DNA from: Pseudonocardia sp. SCN 73-27
Lineage (GTDB): Bacteria; Actinomycetota; Actinomycetes; Mycobacteriales; Pseudonocardiaceae
Direction: 5' to 3'
DNA length: 64,000 nucleotides
Assembly: GCA_001725415.1 (NCBI GenBank)
Contig: MEGH01000031.1
Coordinates: 1-64,000, forward strand
In this document: one piece after another, positions 26,425 to 35,432 of the stretch
How positions within the stretch are numbered: position 1 is the stretch's first letter
Layout: every line of letters begins with the position of its first letter
Notes under the pieces: model-generated
What the model was told of the DNA's origin: nothing
The model's input: the letters and a program-made list of their open reading frames with translations, nothing else
Databases searched by the model: none
Position numbers and translations under genes: made by a program

Positions 26425-27326
26425 GCCACGACCCCCGCGGTCCGCAGCGCCGCGACGTAGCGGCGCATCCCCTCCCGCAGCGGCAGCCGCGGCGCGAACC
26501 CGAACTCGGCGCCCGCCCGGGTGATGTCGAGCCGGCGCCGCGGGTCCCAGGCGGGCAGGCCCGCCAGGACGCCGAGCGTCCGGTCGTCGGCGCCGGCCGC
26601 CTCGGCCGCGGCGACGACGTCGTCGCGGCCGACGTCCTCGCCGGCCGCGAGGTGGTAGACGGGCCCGGTCGCGTCGGACCGGCACAGCTCGACCAGTCCG
26701 CGCGCGATGTCGTCGACGTGGGCGAAGTCGGCGTACGGCGGCGCCGTGACGCGCAGCTCGGTGCCGGTCGCGATCGCGCGGCAGATGCGTGCGGGCAGGT
26801 TGACCATCGACGCGTAGCGCGGCCCGTAGACCATCGGCATCCGGACGACTTGGACCGACGGACCGTCGCCGGCCGCCGCGGCGAGCTGTTCCTCCCAGCG
26901 CTTGAACAGCCCGGGCCCCTCGAGCCCGAGCCGATCGGCCGGCGCGGGCTCCTCGGGGAACGGGCCCGGTGTGCCGGGTCCGAACACCGCCAGCGAGCTG
27001 CCGGCGACCAGCCGCCGAACGCCCGCCCCCTGGCAGGCGTCGAGCACCGTGGCCAGCAGCAGCGGGCCGCCCTCGACGGCCCGGCGCAGCGGCCGCCAGC
27101 CTCCGGTCGCCAGCTGCAGCACCGTGTCGACCTCGGACTCGCGCAGCACCCGGGTCAGCGCGTCGACGTCGGCGAGGTCGACCTGCGCCACCCGGTGCAC
27201 GCCGGCGTCGAGCCCCTCCGGCCCGCCCGGGCGGCGGCGCACGAACACCGCGGGGACCCCGCCGGCGACCAGGTGGTCGGCGACGTGCGAGCCGATGAAG
27301 CCGGACGTCCCGGTCACGAGGATCAT
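26421..27326 (-). CDS. NAD-dependent epimerase/dehydratase family protein
   Basis: The 301-aa protein begins MILVTGTSGFIGSHVADHLV (Rossmann motif GTSGFIG) and continues with SSLAVFGPG, MVYGPRYASM and the C-terminal GFAPRLPLREGMRRYVAAL. It resembles its downstream neighbour in plan but is clearly diverged; the catalytic YxxxK is not evident at the usual spacing (FKRWEEQLAAA follows instead). Overlaps on both sides (ATGA and GTGA) show tight coupling with the LigJ-like hydratase and the other epimerase. Confidence 0.75.
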   Translation of the reverse strand: MILVTGTSGFIGSHVADHLVAGGVPAVFVRRRPGGPEGLDAGVHRVAQVDLADVDALTRVLRESEVDTVLQLATGGWRPLRRAVEGGPLLLATVLDACQGAGVRRLVAGSSLAVFGPGTPGPFPEEPAPADRLGLEGPGLFKRWEEQLAAAAGDGPSVQVVRMPMVYGPRYASMVNLPARICRAIATGTELRVTAPPYADFAHVDDIARGLVELCRSDATGPVYHLAAGEDVGRDDVVAAAEAAGADDRTLGVLAGLPAWDPRRRLDITRAGAEFGFAPRLPLREGMRRYVAALRTAGVVA

Positions 27327-28342
27327 GCCGGGCTGCTCGCGGTCACCGGGAGCGACAGCCGGGGGTAGACGGTTCGCGCGTTGCCCGCGAAGACCGCGGT
27401 GCGTTCGGCGTCGGTCAGGAAGTCGAAGCCGTCGATCACCGGCTTGAGGTCGTCGTAGTCGCGGCCCGTCCGCGGGTTGGGCGACGTGCCGCTGCCGGGC
27501 CGCTCGGTGCCGAACAGGCAGCGGTCCGGGCCGACCGTGCGCAGCAGCAGCTCCAGCGACAGCGGATGGTGCAGCACGGTGTCGAACCACAGCCGGCGCA
27601 GCGCGGTGGTGAAGTCCTCGCGGGTGCCGTCGGACAGCTCGTTGTGCGACCAGTCGGCCTGCCAGCGCCCGATCTGGTAGGGCACCGAGCCGCCGCCGTG
27701 CGCCACGACGATCCGCAGGTCGGGGAACTCGTCGAACACCCGGGAGCGCATCAACGACATGATCGCGACGGACTCCTCGGTGATGAAGTGCTCGCTGTAG
27801 GTCTCGCGCTCGTTGAAGCAACCCGCGGCGTGGACGAGCGCGGGGACGTCGAGCTCGACGAGCTCGGCGTAGAGCGGGTACCAGAACTCGTCGCCGAGCC
27901 CTGGGGTGAAGCCAGTGCCCTCGTACGGGTCGGGGTTGACGCAGACGCCGACGAACCCCAGCTCGTCGATGGCCCGGTGGAGCTCGTCGAAGCACACCTC
28001 GACCGGCTGGCCGGCCCCGATCGGCAGCCCGGCGACGCCGGCGAACCGGTTCGGGTACAGGGCGACCGTGCGGGCGATGACGTCGTTAGTGGCGGCCGTC
28101 CAGATCGGCAGGATCCGGGCCGGCCGCACCGAGTGCATGGCGTGGTAGGGCCGGGGCGAGAGCAGTTGGACGTCCGTGCCGACGGAGTCCATGTACTCGA
28201 CGTTGCGCGCGGCGAAGGTCTCGAGCCGGCGCTGCGAGACCTTGGGGGTCAGCGGGTGGTAGCCGCCGTCGGCGAGCAGGTCGGCGCGGAAGGCGTAGAG
28301 GCCCTCCGGGGCGAACAGGTGGGCGTGGCAGTCGACGATCAT
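27323..28342 (-). CDS. LigJ-type amidohydrolase, probable 4-oxalomesaconate hydratase
   Basis: The 339-aa protein belongs to amidohydrolase family 2. It starts IVDCHAHLF (His6, His8), has LVHAAGCFNERETYSEHF with His171, VVAHGGGSVPYQIGRWQ, and LFGTERPGSG with Glu280 where most amidohydrolases carry Asp. From memory, LigJ 4-oxalomesaconate hydratase binds zinc with exactly such a His/His/His/Glu set. VCVNPDPYEGTGFT and DTVLHHP also fit LigJ. LigJ hydrates 4-oxalomesaconate to 4-carboxy-4-hydroxy-2-oxoadipate in the gallate and protocatechuate 4,5 routes. An ACMSD-like decarboxylase is the main alternative. Confidence 0.78.
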   Translation of the reverse strand: MIVDCHAHLFAPEGLYAFRADLLADGGYHPLTPKVSQRRLETFAARNVEYMDSVGTDVQLLSPRPYHAMHSVRPARILPIWTAATNDVIARTVALYPNRFAGVAGLPIGAGQPVEVCFDELHRAIDELGFVGVCVNPDPYEGTGFTPGLGDEFWYPLYAELVELDVPALVHAAGCFNERETYSEHFITEESVAIMSLMRSRVFDEFPDLRIVVAHGGGSVPYQIGRWQADWSHNELSDGTREDFTTALRRLWFDTVLHHPLSLELLLRTVGPDRCLFGTERPGSGTSPNPRTGRDYDDLKPVIDGFDFLTDAERTAVFAGNARTVYPRLSLPVTASSPA

Positions 28343-28734
28343 CGTCGGGCCCCTTCCAGGAAGGCGGTGATCTCGGCGGCGACGGCGAGCGGCGCGCGCA
28401 GCGCGTCCGACACCTCGACGTGGCGGGCCGGCCGGTGGTCGGGGTCGGGGAACGCCGCCGTCCAGGCGTCGTCGAGCAGCGGCCGGTGGTCGCCGTGGGC
28501 CACGGTCACGCTCATCCGCACGACGTCGGCGCGCTCGCCCCCGGCGGCCGCCAGCACCCGGTCGACGTTGGCGAACAGCAGCCGCACCTGCTCGGCGGGG
28601 TCGGGCGGCACCCGCCCCGAGTCGGGGTCGAGGCCGAAGATTCGGCTGGAGACCAGGAGCGGGCCGGCCACGGACGCGACGGGGATCGGCGCCTTACCGT
28701 GGTGCAGCCCAGGGACGTGGACGGATCGCGGCAC
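28339..28734 (-). CDS. RidA (YjgF/RutC) family protein
   Basis: The 131-aa protein matches the RidA trimer family: ASVAGPLLVSSRIFGLDPDSG, the helix VRLLFANVDRVLAAAGGERADVVRMSVTV and the RPARHVEV segment carrying the arginine that binds the carboxylate of enamines/imines. RidA proteins hydrolyse reactive enamines; RutC homologues work in pyrimidine breakdown. Between dioxygenase and hydratase it may act as a deaminase or tautomerase on the ring-fission product. GTG 28734; the stop overlaps the LigJ-like start. Confidence 0.85.
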   Translation of the reverse strand: MPRSVHVPGLHHGKAPIPVASVAGPLLVSSRIFGLDPDSGRVPPDPAEQVRLLFANVDRVLAAAGGERADVVRMSVTVAHGDHRPLLDDAWTAAFPDPDHRPARHVEVSDALRAPLAVAAEITAFLEGARR

Positions 28735-28767
28735 CGGCGCGCGCCTCCTTCGGAACGGGGTGGGGGG

Positions 28768-29748
28768 TCAGGACCAGAGCACGAACGCCATCGCGCAGCC
28801 GGTCCCGGCCTCGGATCGGTAGATCGGCACGTACTCCTTCCAGGCCAGGCGCCGGTCGCGCAGCGCTCCCGCGACCGTCACCCAGTTCCGGATCTCCGAC
28901 GTGCCGCTGTTCATCAGGTGCGCGGGCAGGGCGCGAAGGGCGTCGGCGTCACCGGCCTCGAGGGCATCGAGCAGCCGCGCGTCCAGTTCCTCGTCGACGA
29001 CGAAGTGGCTGAGCCCGCCCGACGCCAGCAGCCCGACGCGGGTGTCCGCGGGGTAGGCGGCGATGGCCTCGGCCAGCGCGACGCCCAGGTCGTAGCAGCG
29101 CGACGGGGTCGGCTGATTCGGCGGGTAGTAGGTGTTGAGCATCAACGGCACCATCGGCACCGGTGTGTCACCGAGCAGCCGGTGCAGCACGAAGCCGTAC
29201 GCGTGGCCGAAGCCGACGCCGTCGGGCGTCGTGTTCATCCAGGTGACGTCGAAGCCGCGGTCGGTGAGCGAGGAGACGAGCGAGCGGGCGAGGTCGGGGC
29301 TGCCGGGAAAGGTGTGCTCGGCGTCCATCGAGTAGTTGTGGGTCACCAGCTCGAGGAACTCCGAGCCCTCGGACGGCATGTACAGCGTGCGCAGCGACTC
29401 GTGGCCGCAGATGGCCAGGGCGGGCCGGTTGCCCTCGGTGAACAGCTCCTCCTGGTCGTCGCCGACGATCACCAGGGCGTCGAGCCGGGCGGCGGCGATG
29501 TCGCTCGCCATCCGGTCCAGCGCCATCTGGCACTGGTCCCACTGCTTGTCCCAGACCGAGCGATCCAGCCGTCCGCGCATCCGCTCCTGGTTGCGCTCCA
29601 GCAGCTCGGCGTAGCTGACCGGGCGGCCGTCGGTGTCGTAGAGGTTCGGGTTCACCGCGTCGTGCCGCGCTCGCCGCGCCCAGTGCTCCGGCGACGACGC
29701 CAGCAGCACGCTGTGCGAGGTCGCTCCCCCGAGGACGATCGAGGCCAT
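28768..29748 (-). CDS. LigB-type extradiol ring-cleavage dioxygenase
   Basis: The 326-aa protein is of the LigB class (class III extradiol dioxygenases). Iron-ligand and base histidines are expected in LGGATSHSVLL, FGHAYGFVLHRLL and LASGGLSHFVVDEELD, and an acidic ligand in MDAEHTF. It has no LigA-type small subunit next to it. In size and start it resembles the 3-O-methylgallate/gallate-type enzymes more than the two-subunit LigAB. It would open a dihydroxy- or trihydroxybenzoate-type ring. AGGAG precedes ATG 29748. It is first in its operon. Confidence 0.85.
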   Translation of the reverse strand: MASIVLGGATSHSVLLASSPEHWARRARHDAVNPNLYDTDGRPVSYAELLERNQERMRGRLDRSVWDKQWDQCQMALDRMASDIAAARLDALVIVGDDQEELFTEGNRPALAICGHESLRTLYMPSEGSEFLELVTHNYSMDAEHTFPGSPDLARSLVSSLTDRGFDVTWMNTTPDGVGFGHAYGFVLHRLLGDTPVPMVPLMLNTYYPPNQPTPSRCYDLGVALAEAIAAYPADTRVGLLASGGLSHFVVDEELDARLLDALEAGDADALRALPAHLMNSGTSEIRNWVTVAGALRDRRLAWKEYVPIYRSEAGTGCAMAFVLWS

Positions 29749-29911
29749 GAGGTGACTCCTCCGCGGCAGGACGTGGGGGCGCCGCCTACCCGGTGCGACG
29801 CACGTCGACCGGGGCGGCGCCGGGGTGCGGCGCACCCGTCTGCGTTCAGGACTGTATTTAATCTAGTATTCTAAGTCAACTGACGATCCTGCACCGGCTC
29901 GGAGGGGCGCC
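29749..29911. promoter_or_regulatory. Divergent promoter region, dioxygenase operon versus reductase remnant
   Basis: An AT-rich block at 29851-29880 (ACTGTATTTAATCTAGTATT and following bases) stands out from the GC-rich surroundings and probably holds the promoter of the LigB operon and formerly of the divergent reductase gene. It lacks the TGCAATA motif found at the other operons. Confidence 0.45.
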
Positions 29912-30445
29912 GTGACCGCTGCGCCCCTCAGTCCCACCGACCGCCCGCTGCGCGTCGTCCAGGTGCGCGCGGAGGCCGAGGGCGTGGTCGCGCTCACGCT
30001 CGTCGACCCGCGCGGCGCCGAGCTGCCGGTATGGACCCCCGGCGCCCACGTCGACCTGGTGCTGCCGTCCGGGCTGGTGCGGCCCTACTCGCTCTGCGGC
30101 GACACCGCCGACCGGCGCTCCTAGGAGCGCTTCGCCGCCACCGGCCCGGCCCCGGACGTCACCGGCGACGCTTTCGATGTCGAACCGGTGCGCACCGGCC
30201 GGACCGTCCGGGTGCCGGCCGACCGCACCGTGCTCGACGTGGTGCGCGAGCTCGTGCCCGACGCGCCCGCCTCCTGCGAGGAGGGCTTCTGCGGCTCGTA
30301 CGAGGTCGCCGTCCTGGAGGGCACGCCCGATCACCGCGACCAGGTCCTCTCACCCGAGGAACGGGCCGAGGGCGAGACCATGATGATCTGCGTGAGCCGG
30401 TGCCGCGGCCCGCGGCTGGTGCTCGACCTCCAGCCCGCCGGCCGG
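29912..30445 (+). pseudogene. Phthalate-dioxygenase-reductase-like gene, internally deleted
   Basis: The reading starts as the FMN-binding part of a VanB/phthalate-dioxygenase-reductase family protein (GAHVDLVLPSGLVRPYSLCGD) and then hits TAG at 30122. In the same frame the C-terminal 2Fe-2S ferredoxin follows (RTVRVPADRTVLDVVRELV; SCEEGFCGSYEV; SPEERAEGETMMICVSR; GPRLVLDL). The NAD-binding domain (about 140 residues) is missing, the third cluster cysteine of CxxxxCxxC is Tyr (TAC at 30299), and the native stop is lost. It once supplied electrons to a Rieske oxygenase. Confidence 0.85.
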
Positions 30446-30446
30446 G

Positions 30447-31577
30447 TCAGGCCAGCTCGACGATCGTCGCGTTGGCCATCCCGCCGGCCTCGCACATCGT
30501 CTGCAGGCCGTAGCGGACCCCGTTGGCGCGCATGTGGTGGATCATCCGGGTGAGCAGCACGGCGCCCGACGCGCCGAGCGGATGGCCCACCGCGATCGCC
30601 CCGCCTAGCGGGTTGAGCCGGGCCTCGTCGGCCCCGGTCTCGGCGAGCCAGGCCAGCGGCACCGGCGCGAAGGCCTCGTTGACCTCGAACACCCCGATGT
30701 CGTCGATCCGCAGCCCGGCCCGGTCCAGCACCCGGGCCGTCGCGGGGATCGGCGCGGTGAGCATCGTGACCGGGTCGTCCCCGACGACCGTGCCGGCGAC
30801 GAACCGCACCAGCGGGGTCAGGCCGAGCGCGCCCGCCCGCTCCGACGTCGTGATGAGCACGCCCGCGGCGCCGTCGGAGATCTGCGAGGAGTTGCCGGCG
30901 TGGATCACGCCGTCGGCCGCGAACGCCGGGGGCAGCCCCGCCAGCGTCTCGAGCGTGCCGCCGCGGCGTACGCCCTCGTCGGCCGGCACCCCCTCGACCG
31001 GGACCAGCTGGCCGGCGAACTCCCCGGCGTCCCAGGCGGCGGCGGCGAGGGCGTGCGAGCGCAGCGCGTACTCGTCGAGGCGGACGCGACCCAGGCCCCA
31101 GCGCGCCGCGACCGCCTCCGCGCCCAGCCCCTGGCTGAAGGATTCGACCCCGAACCGGTCGAGCACGGTCGCGCCGTACGGCTCGCCGGTCGAGCGCGCC
31201 GCGCCCAGCGGCACCCGGCTCATCATCTCGGTGCCGCCCGCGACCACCAGGTCGTACTGCCCGCTGAGCACGCCGCCGACGGCGAAGTGCAGCGCCTGCT
31301 GGCTCGACCCGCACGCCCGATCGACGGTCGTGCCGGGCACGGTGACCGGCCAGCCGGCCGCGAGCGCGCCCATCCGGGCCAGGTTGCTGGACTGGTCGCC
31401 GAGCTGGTTGACCACGCCCCAGACGACGTCGTCGACGGTCGCGGGGTCGACCCCCGTGCGCTCGACCAGCGCCGTCAGCACCCCGGCGGTGAGGTCGACG
31501 GGGTGCAGCGCGGCCAGCCCGCCCTTGCGGCGCCCGATCGGCGTCCGGACGGCCTCGACGACAACGGCGTCACGCAC
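30447..31577 (-). CDS. Acetyl-CoA acetyltransferase-type thiolase
   Basis: The 376-aa thiolase has the nucleophilic cysteine in TTVDRACGSSQQAL, and the C-terminal catalytic motifs NEAFAPVPLAWLAE, GGAIAVGHPLGASGA and a CEAGGMANATIV loop that carries the second cysteine. It would cleave a 3-oxoacyl-CoA at the end of the CoA module. GTG 31577 has AGGAGG just upstream; longer starts lack an RBS. Its start overlaps the CoA-transferase 3' end by 8 bp. Confidence 0.92.
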   Translation of the reverse strand: MRDAVVVEAVRTPIGRRKGGLAALHPVDLTAGVLTALVERTGVDPATVDDVVWGVVNQLGDQSSNLARMGALAAGWPVTVPGTTVDRACGSSQQALHFAVGGVLSGQYDLVVAGGTEMMSRVPLGAARSTGEPYGATVLDRFGVESFSQGLGAEAVAARWGLGRVRLDEYALRSHALAAAAWDAGEFAGQLVPVEGVPADEGVRRGGTLETLAGLPPAFAADGVIHAGNSSQISDGAAGVLITTSERAGALGLTPLVRFVAGTVVGDDPVTMLTAPIPATARVLDRAGLRIDDIGVFEVNEAFAPVPLAWLAETGADEARLNPLGGAIAVGHPLGASGAVLLTRMIHHMRANGVRYGLQTMCEAGGMANATIVELA

Positions 31578-32721
31578 GGGGTACCTCCTGCGGGGAGCGG
31601 ACGAGATCGGCCTGGTCCCCACCCAGCCGCGGGGCGGGGCGGGAACCGGTGGCGGGTGGGGTCCGGGAGAACGAGACGGGCAGGCCCAGCACCGGCACCG
31701 GGCCGGCGGCGCCGGGCTGGGCCAGCTCCCGGACCAGCGGCGCGGCCGGCCCGGCGAGGGCCTCGGCGAGGCCGTCGACGACGGCGACGCAGCAGTCGTG
31801 CGCGGCCGCGAACGCCCGCCACTGCACCTTGCTGCGGGCCGCGAACACCGCGGCGACCTGCGCGTGGGTGGGCGAACCGGTCGGCTCGTAGCGGCCGTCG
31901 CGCAGGTCGGGGCGGCCGACGGCGGCGCACCAGGCGTGCCAGAACTTCTCCTCCAGCGCCCCGATGCTCACCCAGCCGTCGATGCACCGGTAGACCTGGT
32001 AGCAGACCACGCCGCCGCTCCACAGGCCCCGCTCGTGGGGCGCGGCCGAGCCGGTGCCGAGCGTCGTGGCGACCGTCATCGCGGCCATGAGCAAGCTGCC
32101 CTGTGCCATCGGGACGTCGATCCACTGGCCCTCGCCGGAGCGGTCGCGCTCGCGCAGGGCGGCCAGCACCGACACCGCGGCAAGCAGCCCGCCGGTGGAG
32201 TCCGCGACCTGCATCGGGGCCAGCGCCGGCTCCTCCTCGACGGCCCCGGTGAACGAGAGCAGACCCATCGAGGCCAGGTAGTTGATGTCGTGCCCGGCGC
32301 GGTGGGCGTCCGGCCCGGTCTGGCCCCAGCCCGAGATCGAGCACAGCACGATCTCCCGCCGCACCTCCCGCAACGCCGGGTAGCCGATGCCGAGCCGGTC
32401 GAGCACCCCCGGCCGGAACGACTCGACGACGACGTCCGCGTCGGCGACCAGGTCGAGGAACGCGGCGTGTCCCGCCGCGGACTTGAGGTCGAGCACGACC
32501 GAGCGCTTGTCCCGGTTCAGCCCGACGAACGTCATCGAGGCCGTCGTCGGGTCCGTCGACGGCCGCAGCGGCTCCCGGGTGCGGGCGTAGTCGCCGCCCG
32601 GCGGCGCCTCCACCTTGACGACGTCCGCCCCGAGGTCGGCCAACACGAGCGTACACAGCCCGCCCGGGAGTAGCCGGGTCAGGTCGAGCACCCGCACCCC
32701 GTCGAGCGGAGGCGCGGTCAC
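31570..32721 (-). CDS. Class III (CaiB/BaiF) CoA-transferase
   Basis: The 383-aa protein has typical class III features: DGVRVLDLTRLLPGGLCTLVLADLGADVVKVE, NRDKRSVVLDLKS, VESFRPGVLDRLGIGY and ISGWGQTGP. The catalytic aspartate position is kept in QVADSTGGLLAAV. The enzyme moves CoA onto a carboxylic acid through an Asp-linked anhydride. GTG 32721 overlaps the enoyl-CoA hydratase stop. It probably activates or recycles the acid processed by the adjacent beta-oxidation enzymes. Confidence 0.9.
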   Translation of the reverse strand: MTAPPLDGVRVLDLTRLLPGGLCTLVLADLGADVVKVEAPPGGDYARTREPLRPSTDPTTASMTFVGLNRDKRSVVLDLKSAAGHAAFLDLVADADVVVESFRPGVLDRLGIGYPALREVRREIVLCSISGWGQTGPDAHRAGHDINYLASMGLLSFTGAVEEEPALAPMQVADSTGGLLAAVSVLAALRERDRSGEGQWIDVPMAQGSLLMAAMTVATTLGTGSAAPHERGLWSGGVVCYQVYRCIDGWVSIGALEEKFWHAWCAAVGRPDLRDGRYEPTGSPTHAQVAAVFAARSKVQWRAFAAAHDCCVAVVDGLAEALAGPAAPLVRELAQPGAAGPVPVLGLPVSFSRTPPATGSRPAPRLGGDQADLVRSPQEVPRA

Positions 32722-33491
32722 CGGCCGCTCCACACCGGCGGCCGCCGTTCGACGAACGCGCGGGCGCCTTCCGCGGCGTCGGCGGAGGCGAACACCGGAT
32801 CGGTGATCGCGCGCTGCCGGGCGAACCGCTCGTCGGCGGGCCAGTCCCGTGCCGCGCGCATGACCTGCTTCGCGGCAGCCAGGGCGAGCGGTCCGTTCGC
32901 GACGACTCGCTCCGCGAGCTCCAGCGCCCCGGTGAGCGCTCCGCCGGGCGGGGTCAGCCGGTTGACCAGGCCGAGCTCCGCGGCCCGCACGGCGGGCAGC
33001 GGGTCGCCGGTCAGTACCAGCTCCGCGGCGATCGACGGCGGGATGCGCTCGGGCAGCCGGAACAGGCCACCCGCGCGAGCCACGAGCCCACGCTTGACCT
33101 CGGGCAGCCCGAACACCGCGTCCTCCGCCGCGACGACCAGGTCGCAGGCCAGGACCAGCTCGAAGCCGCCGGCGAGCGCGTGCCCCTCGACCGCGGCGAC
33201 CAACGGGGTGGCCGGTGGCGCCTCGGTCAGCCCGCCGAAGCCCCGGCCCGGTACGCCCGGCGTCTCCCCCTCCAGGAACCGGGCCAGGTCCATTCCGGCG
33301 CAGAACGTGCCGCCCGCCCCGGTCAGCACCCCGACGCCGAGGTCCGTGGAGGCGTCGAGGCGGTCCAGGGCGGCAGCGATCGCCTCGCCCTGTGCGCGGG
33401 TCATCGCGTTGCGCCGGTCGGGCCGGTTGAGCGTGACGACCATGGTGCGGCCGACCGTCTCGACGAGCACGTCGGGGGCGGGAGCGCTCAC
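32718..33491 (-). CDS. Enoyl-CoA hydratase/isomerase
   Basis: The 257-aa crotonase-fold protein contains NRPDRRNAMT, the oxyanion-hole segment GGTFCAGMDLARF, and GHALAGGFELVLACDLVVAAEDAVFGLPEVKRGL with the second oxyanion glycine and an acidic residue in the active-site loop. It would hydrate or isomerise an unsaturated acyl-CoA. GTG 33491 overlaps the SDR stop; the gene lies in order with acyl-CoA dehydrogenase, SDR and thiolase, a complete beta-oxidation set. Confidence 0.9.
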   Translation of the reverse strand: MSAPAPDVLVETVGRTMVVTLNRPDRRNAMTRAQGEAIAAALDRLDASTDLGVGVLTGAGGTFCAGMDLARFLEGETPGVPGRGFGGLTEAPPATPLVAAVEGHALAGGFELVLACDLVVAAEDAVFGLPEVKRGLVARAGGLFRLPERIPPSIAAELVLTGDPLPAVRAAELGLVNRLTPPGGALTGALELAERVVANGPLALAAAKQVMRAARDWPADERFARQRAITDPVFASADAAEGARAFVERRPPVWSGR

Positions 33492-34255
33492 CGGGGCGGC
33501 ATCCGGATCGCGCCGTCGAGCCGGACGGTCTCGCCGTTGAGGTAGCCGTTCTCGACGAGCGCGACGGCCAGCTGCGCGAACTCGCCGGGGTCGCCGAGCC
33601 GCCGGGGGTGCGGCACCCCGGCCGCCAGCTTGTCGCGCAGGTCGTCGCGCAGCTTGGCCAGCATCGCGGTGTCGAAGACGCCGGGCGCAATCGTGTTGAC
33701 CCGGATGTTCCAGCTCGCCAGGTCACGGGCCGCGACGAGGGTCATCCCGTGCACGCCGGCCTTGGCGGCCGCGTAGGACGTCTGGCCGATCTGGCCGTCG
33801 AACGCCGCGACCGACGCGGTGAGCACGACCGCGCCGCGCTCGCCGTCGACGATCTCGTTGCGGCTCATCCGGGCCGCGGCCAGCCGCAGCACGTTGTAGG
33901 TGCCGACGAGGTTGATCCGCACGACGTCGGCGAAGGAGCCGAGGTCGCCGGGCTCGTGGTCGCGCGTGACGATCCGCAGCCGGTCGCTGTTGCGGCCGGC
34001 GCAATGCACCAGCACCCGCAACGGCCCGTGCTCCTCGGCCACGTCGAGGGCGGGGCCGAGGCCGGCAGGATCGGTGATGTCGGCCGCGACGAACCGCGTG
34101 TCGCCGCCGATCTTCTCGGCGGCCTCCTCCCCGGCCGACCCGGGCAGGTCGACGAGCACGACCCGCGCGCCGCGCTCGGCGAGCAGCTGCGCGCTCGCCC
34201 TCCCCAGCCCCGAAGCGCCGCCCGTGACCAGGGCGGAGACGCCGTCGATACGCAT
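33488..34255 (-). CDS. SDR, probable 3-hydroxyacyl-CoA dehydrogenase
   Basis: The 255-aa classical SDR has the cofactor motif TGGASGLGRASA, VLVDLPG, NAG-equivalent VHCAGRN, catalytic Ser in LTASVAAFDGQ and YxxxK in TSYAAAKAG. The pattern AFDGQIGQTSYAAAKAGVHGMTLVAARDL is that of the type-2 (HSD10-like) 3-hydroxyacyl-CoA dehydrogenases. It would oxidise the hydroxyacyl-CoA made by the adjacent hydratase. Confidence 0.88.
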   Translation of the reverse strand: MRIDGVSALVTGGASGLGRASAQLLAERGARVVLVDLPGSAGEEAAEKIGGDTRFVAADITDPAGLGPALDVAEEHGPLRVLVHCAGRNSDRLRIVTRDHEPGDLGSFADVVRINLVGTYNVLRLAAARMSRNEIVDGERGAVVLTASVAAFDGQIGQTSYAAAKAGVHGMTLVAARDLASWNIRVNTIAPGVFDTAMLAKLRDDLRDKLAAGVPHPRRLGDPGEFAQLAVALVENGYLNGETVRLDGAIRMPPR

Positions 34256-34283
34256 TGGACGTTCCTCCAGACAGGGGCCCGGC

Positions 34284-35432
34284 TCAGAGGCCGAGCGACT
34301 TGCTGATGATCGACTTCATGACCTCGCTGGTGCCCCCGTAGATCCGGGTCACCCGGGCGTCGGCGAAGAGCCGGGCGATCGGGTACTCCCGGACGTAGCC
34401 GTAGCCGCCGAAGACCTGCAGGCAGCGGTCGGTGACCCGGCCCTGCGCCTCGGTGCAGAACAGCTTGACCATCGCGGCGTCGGCGGGTGACAGCTCGCCC
34501 GCCACCAGTGCGGCGACCGCCCGGTCCAGCAGCGACTGGGCGGCCTCGACCTCGGTGGCCACCGCGGCGATCTCGAACTTCGTGTTCTGGAAGGCGGCGA
34601 GCTCGCGGCCGAAGACGCGGCGGTCGTGGGCGTACCCGATCGTCAGGTCGACGGCGGCCCTGGCCTGCGCGGTTGCACCGACGGCGATCGCCAGCCGCTC
34701 CTGGGCGAGGTTGCGCGCCAGGTACTCGAAGGCCCGGCCCTCCTCACCCAGCCGGTTCGACACCGGCACCCGTACGTCGCTGAACGAGAGCTCCACCGTG
34801 TCCTGCGCGCGCAGGCCGATCTTGTCGAGCGTGCGGCCGCGGGCGAAGCCCGGCGCGTCGCCCTCGACGACGAGCAGGGTCAGCCCGCCGCGCCGGTCGT
34901 CCGGGTCCTCCCCGGTGCGGGCGAGGACGATCACGAGGTCGGCGAGCAGCCCGCCGGTGATGAAGGTCTTGGCGCCGTCGAGGATGTAGCGGTCGCCGTC
35001 ACGGCGGGCCCGGGTGCGCACCCCGGCCAGGTCGGAGCCCGTCCCCGGCTCGGTGAGCGCGATCGCGGTCAGCGTGGTGCCCGCGGCGATGCCCGGCAGC
35101 CAGCGGGCCTTCTGCGCGGGGTCGGCGAGGTGCACGAAGTAGGGCAGGATCACGTCGACCTGGGTGCGCAGGGTGCCGAGCGTGACGGCCGCGCGCGCCG
35201 CCTCCTCCTGGACGACGACGTTGTAGCGGTAGTCGTCGATGCCGGTCCCGCCGTACTCCTCGGGCACGCCCAGCCCGGTCACGCCGAGCGCGGCGATGTC
35301 GGCGAAGAACTCGCGCGGCAGCACCCCGGCGGCCTCCCACTCACCGAACACCGGGACGACCTTGTCGGTGACGAAGCGGCGGACCGAGTCCCGGAAGGCC
35401 TCGTGGTCGTCGTCGAACAGGGTGCGGCGCAT
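34284..35432 (-). CDS. Acyl-CoA dehydrogenase
   Basis: The 382-aa flavoprotein shows the signatures ALTEPGTGSDLAGVRT (FAD and substrate contact), FITGGLLADLVIV, and C-terminal QVFGGYGYVREYPIARLFADARVTRIYGGTSEV; the catalytic glutamate is usually in the last segment, which here reads YGGTSEVMK. It introduces the alpha,beta double bond into an acyl-CoA. ATG 35432 overlaps the upstream stop (TGATG). Confidence 0.9.
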   Translation of the reverse strand: MRRTLFDDDHEAFRDSVRRFVTDKVVPVFGEWEAAGVLPREFFADIAALGVTGLGVPEEYGGTGIDDYRYNVVVQEEAARAAVTLGTLRTQVDVILPYFVHLADPAQKARWLPGIAAGTTLTAIALTEPGTGSDLAGVRTRARRDGDRYILDGAKTFITGGLLADLVIVLARTGEDPDDRRGGLTLLVVEGDAPGFARGRTLDKIGLRAQDTVELSFSDVRVPVSNRLGEEGRAFEYLARNLAQERLAIAVGATAQARAAVDLTIGYAHDRRVFGRELAAFQNTKFEIAAVATEVEAAQSLLDRAVAALVAGELSPADAAMVKLFCTEAQGRVTDRCLQVFGGYGYVREYPIARLFADARVTRIYGGTSEVMKSIISKSLGL

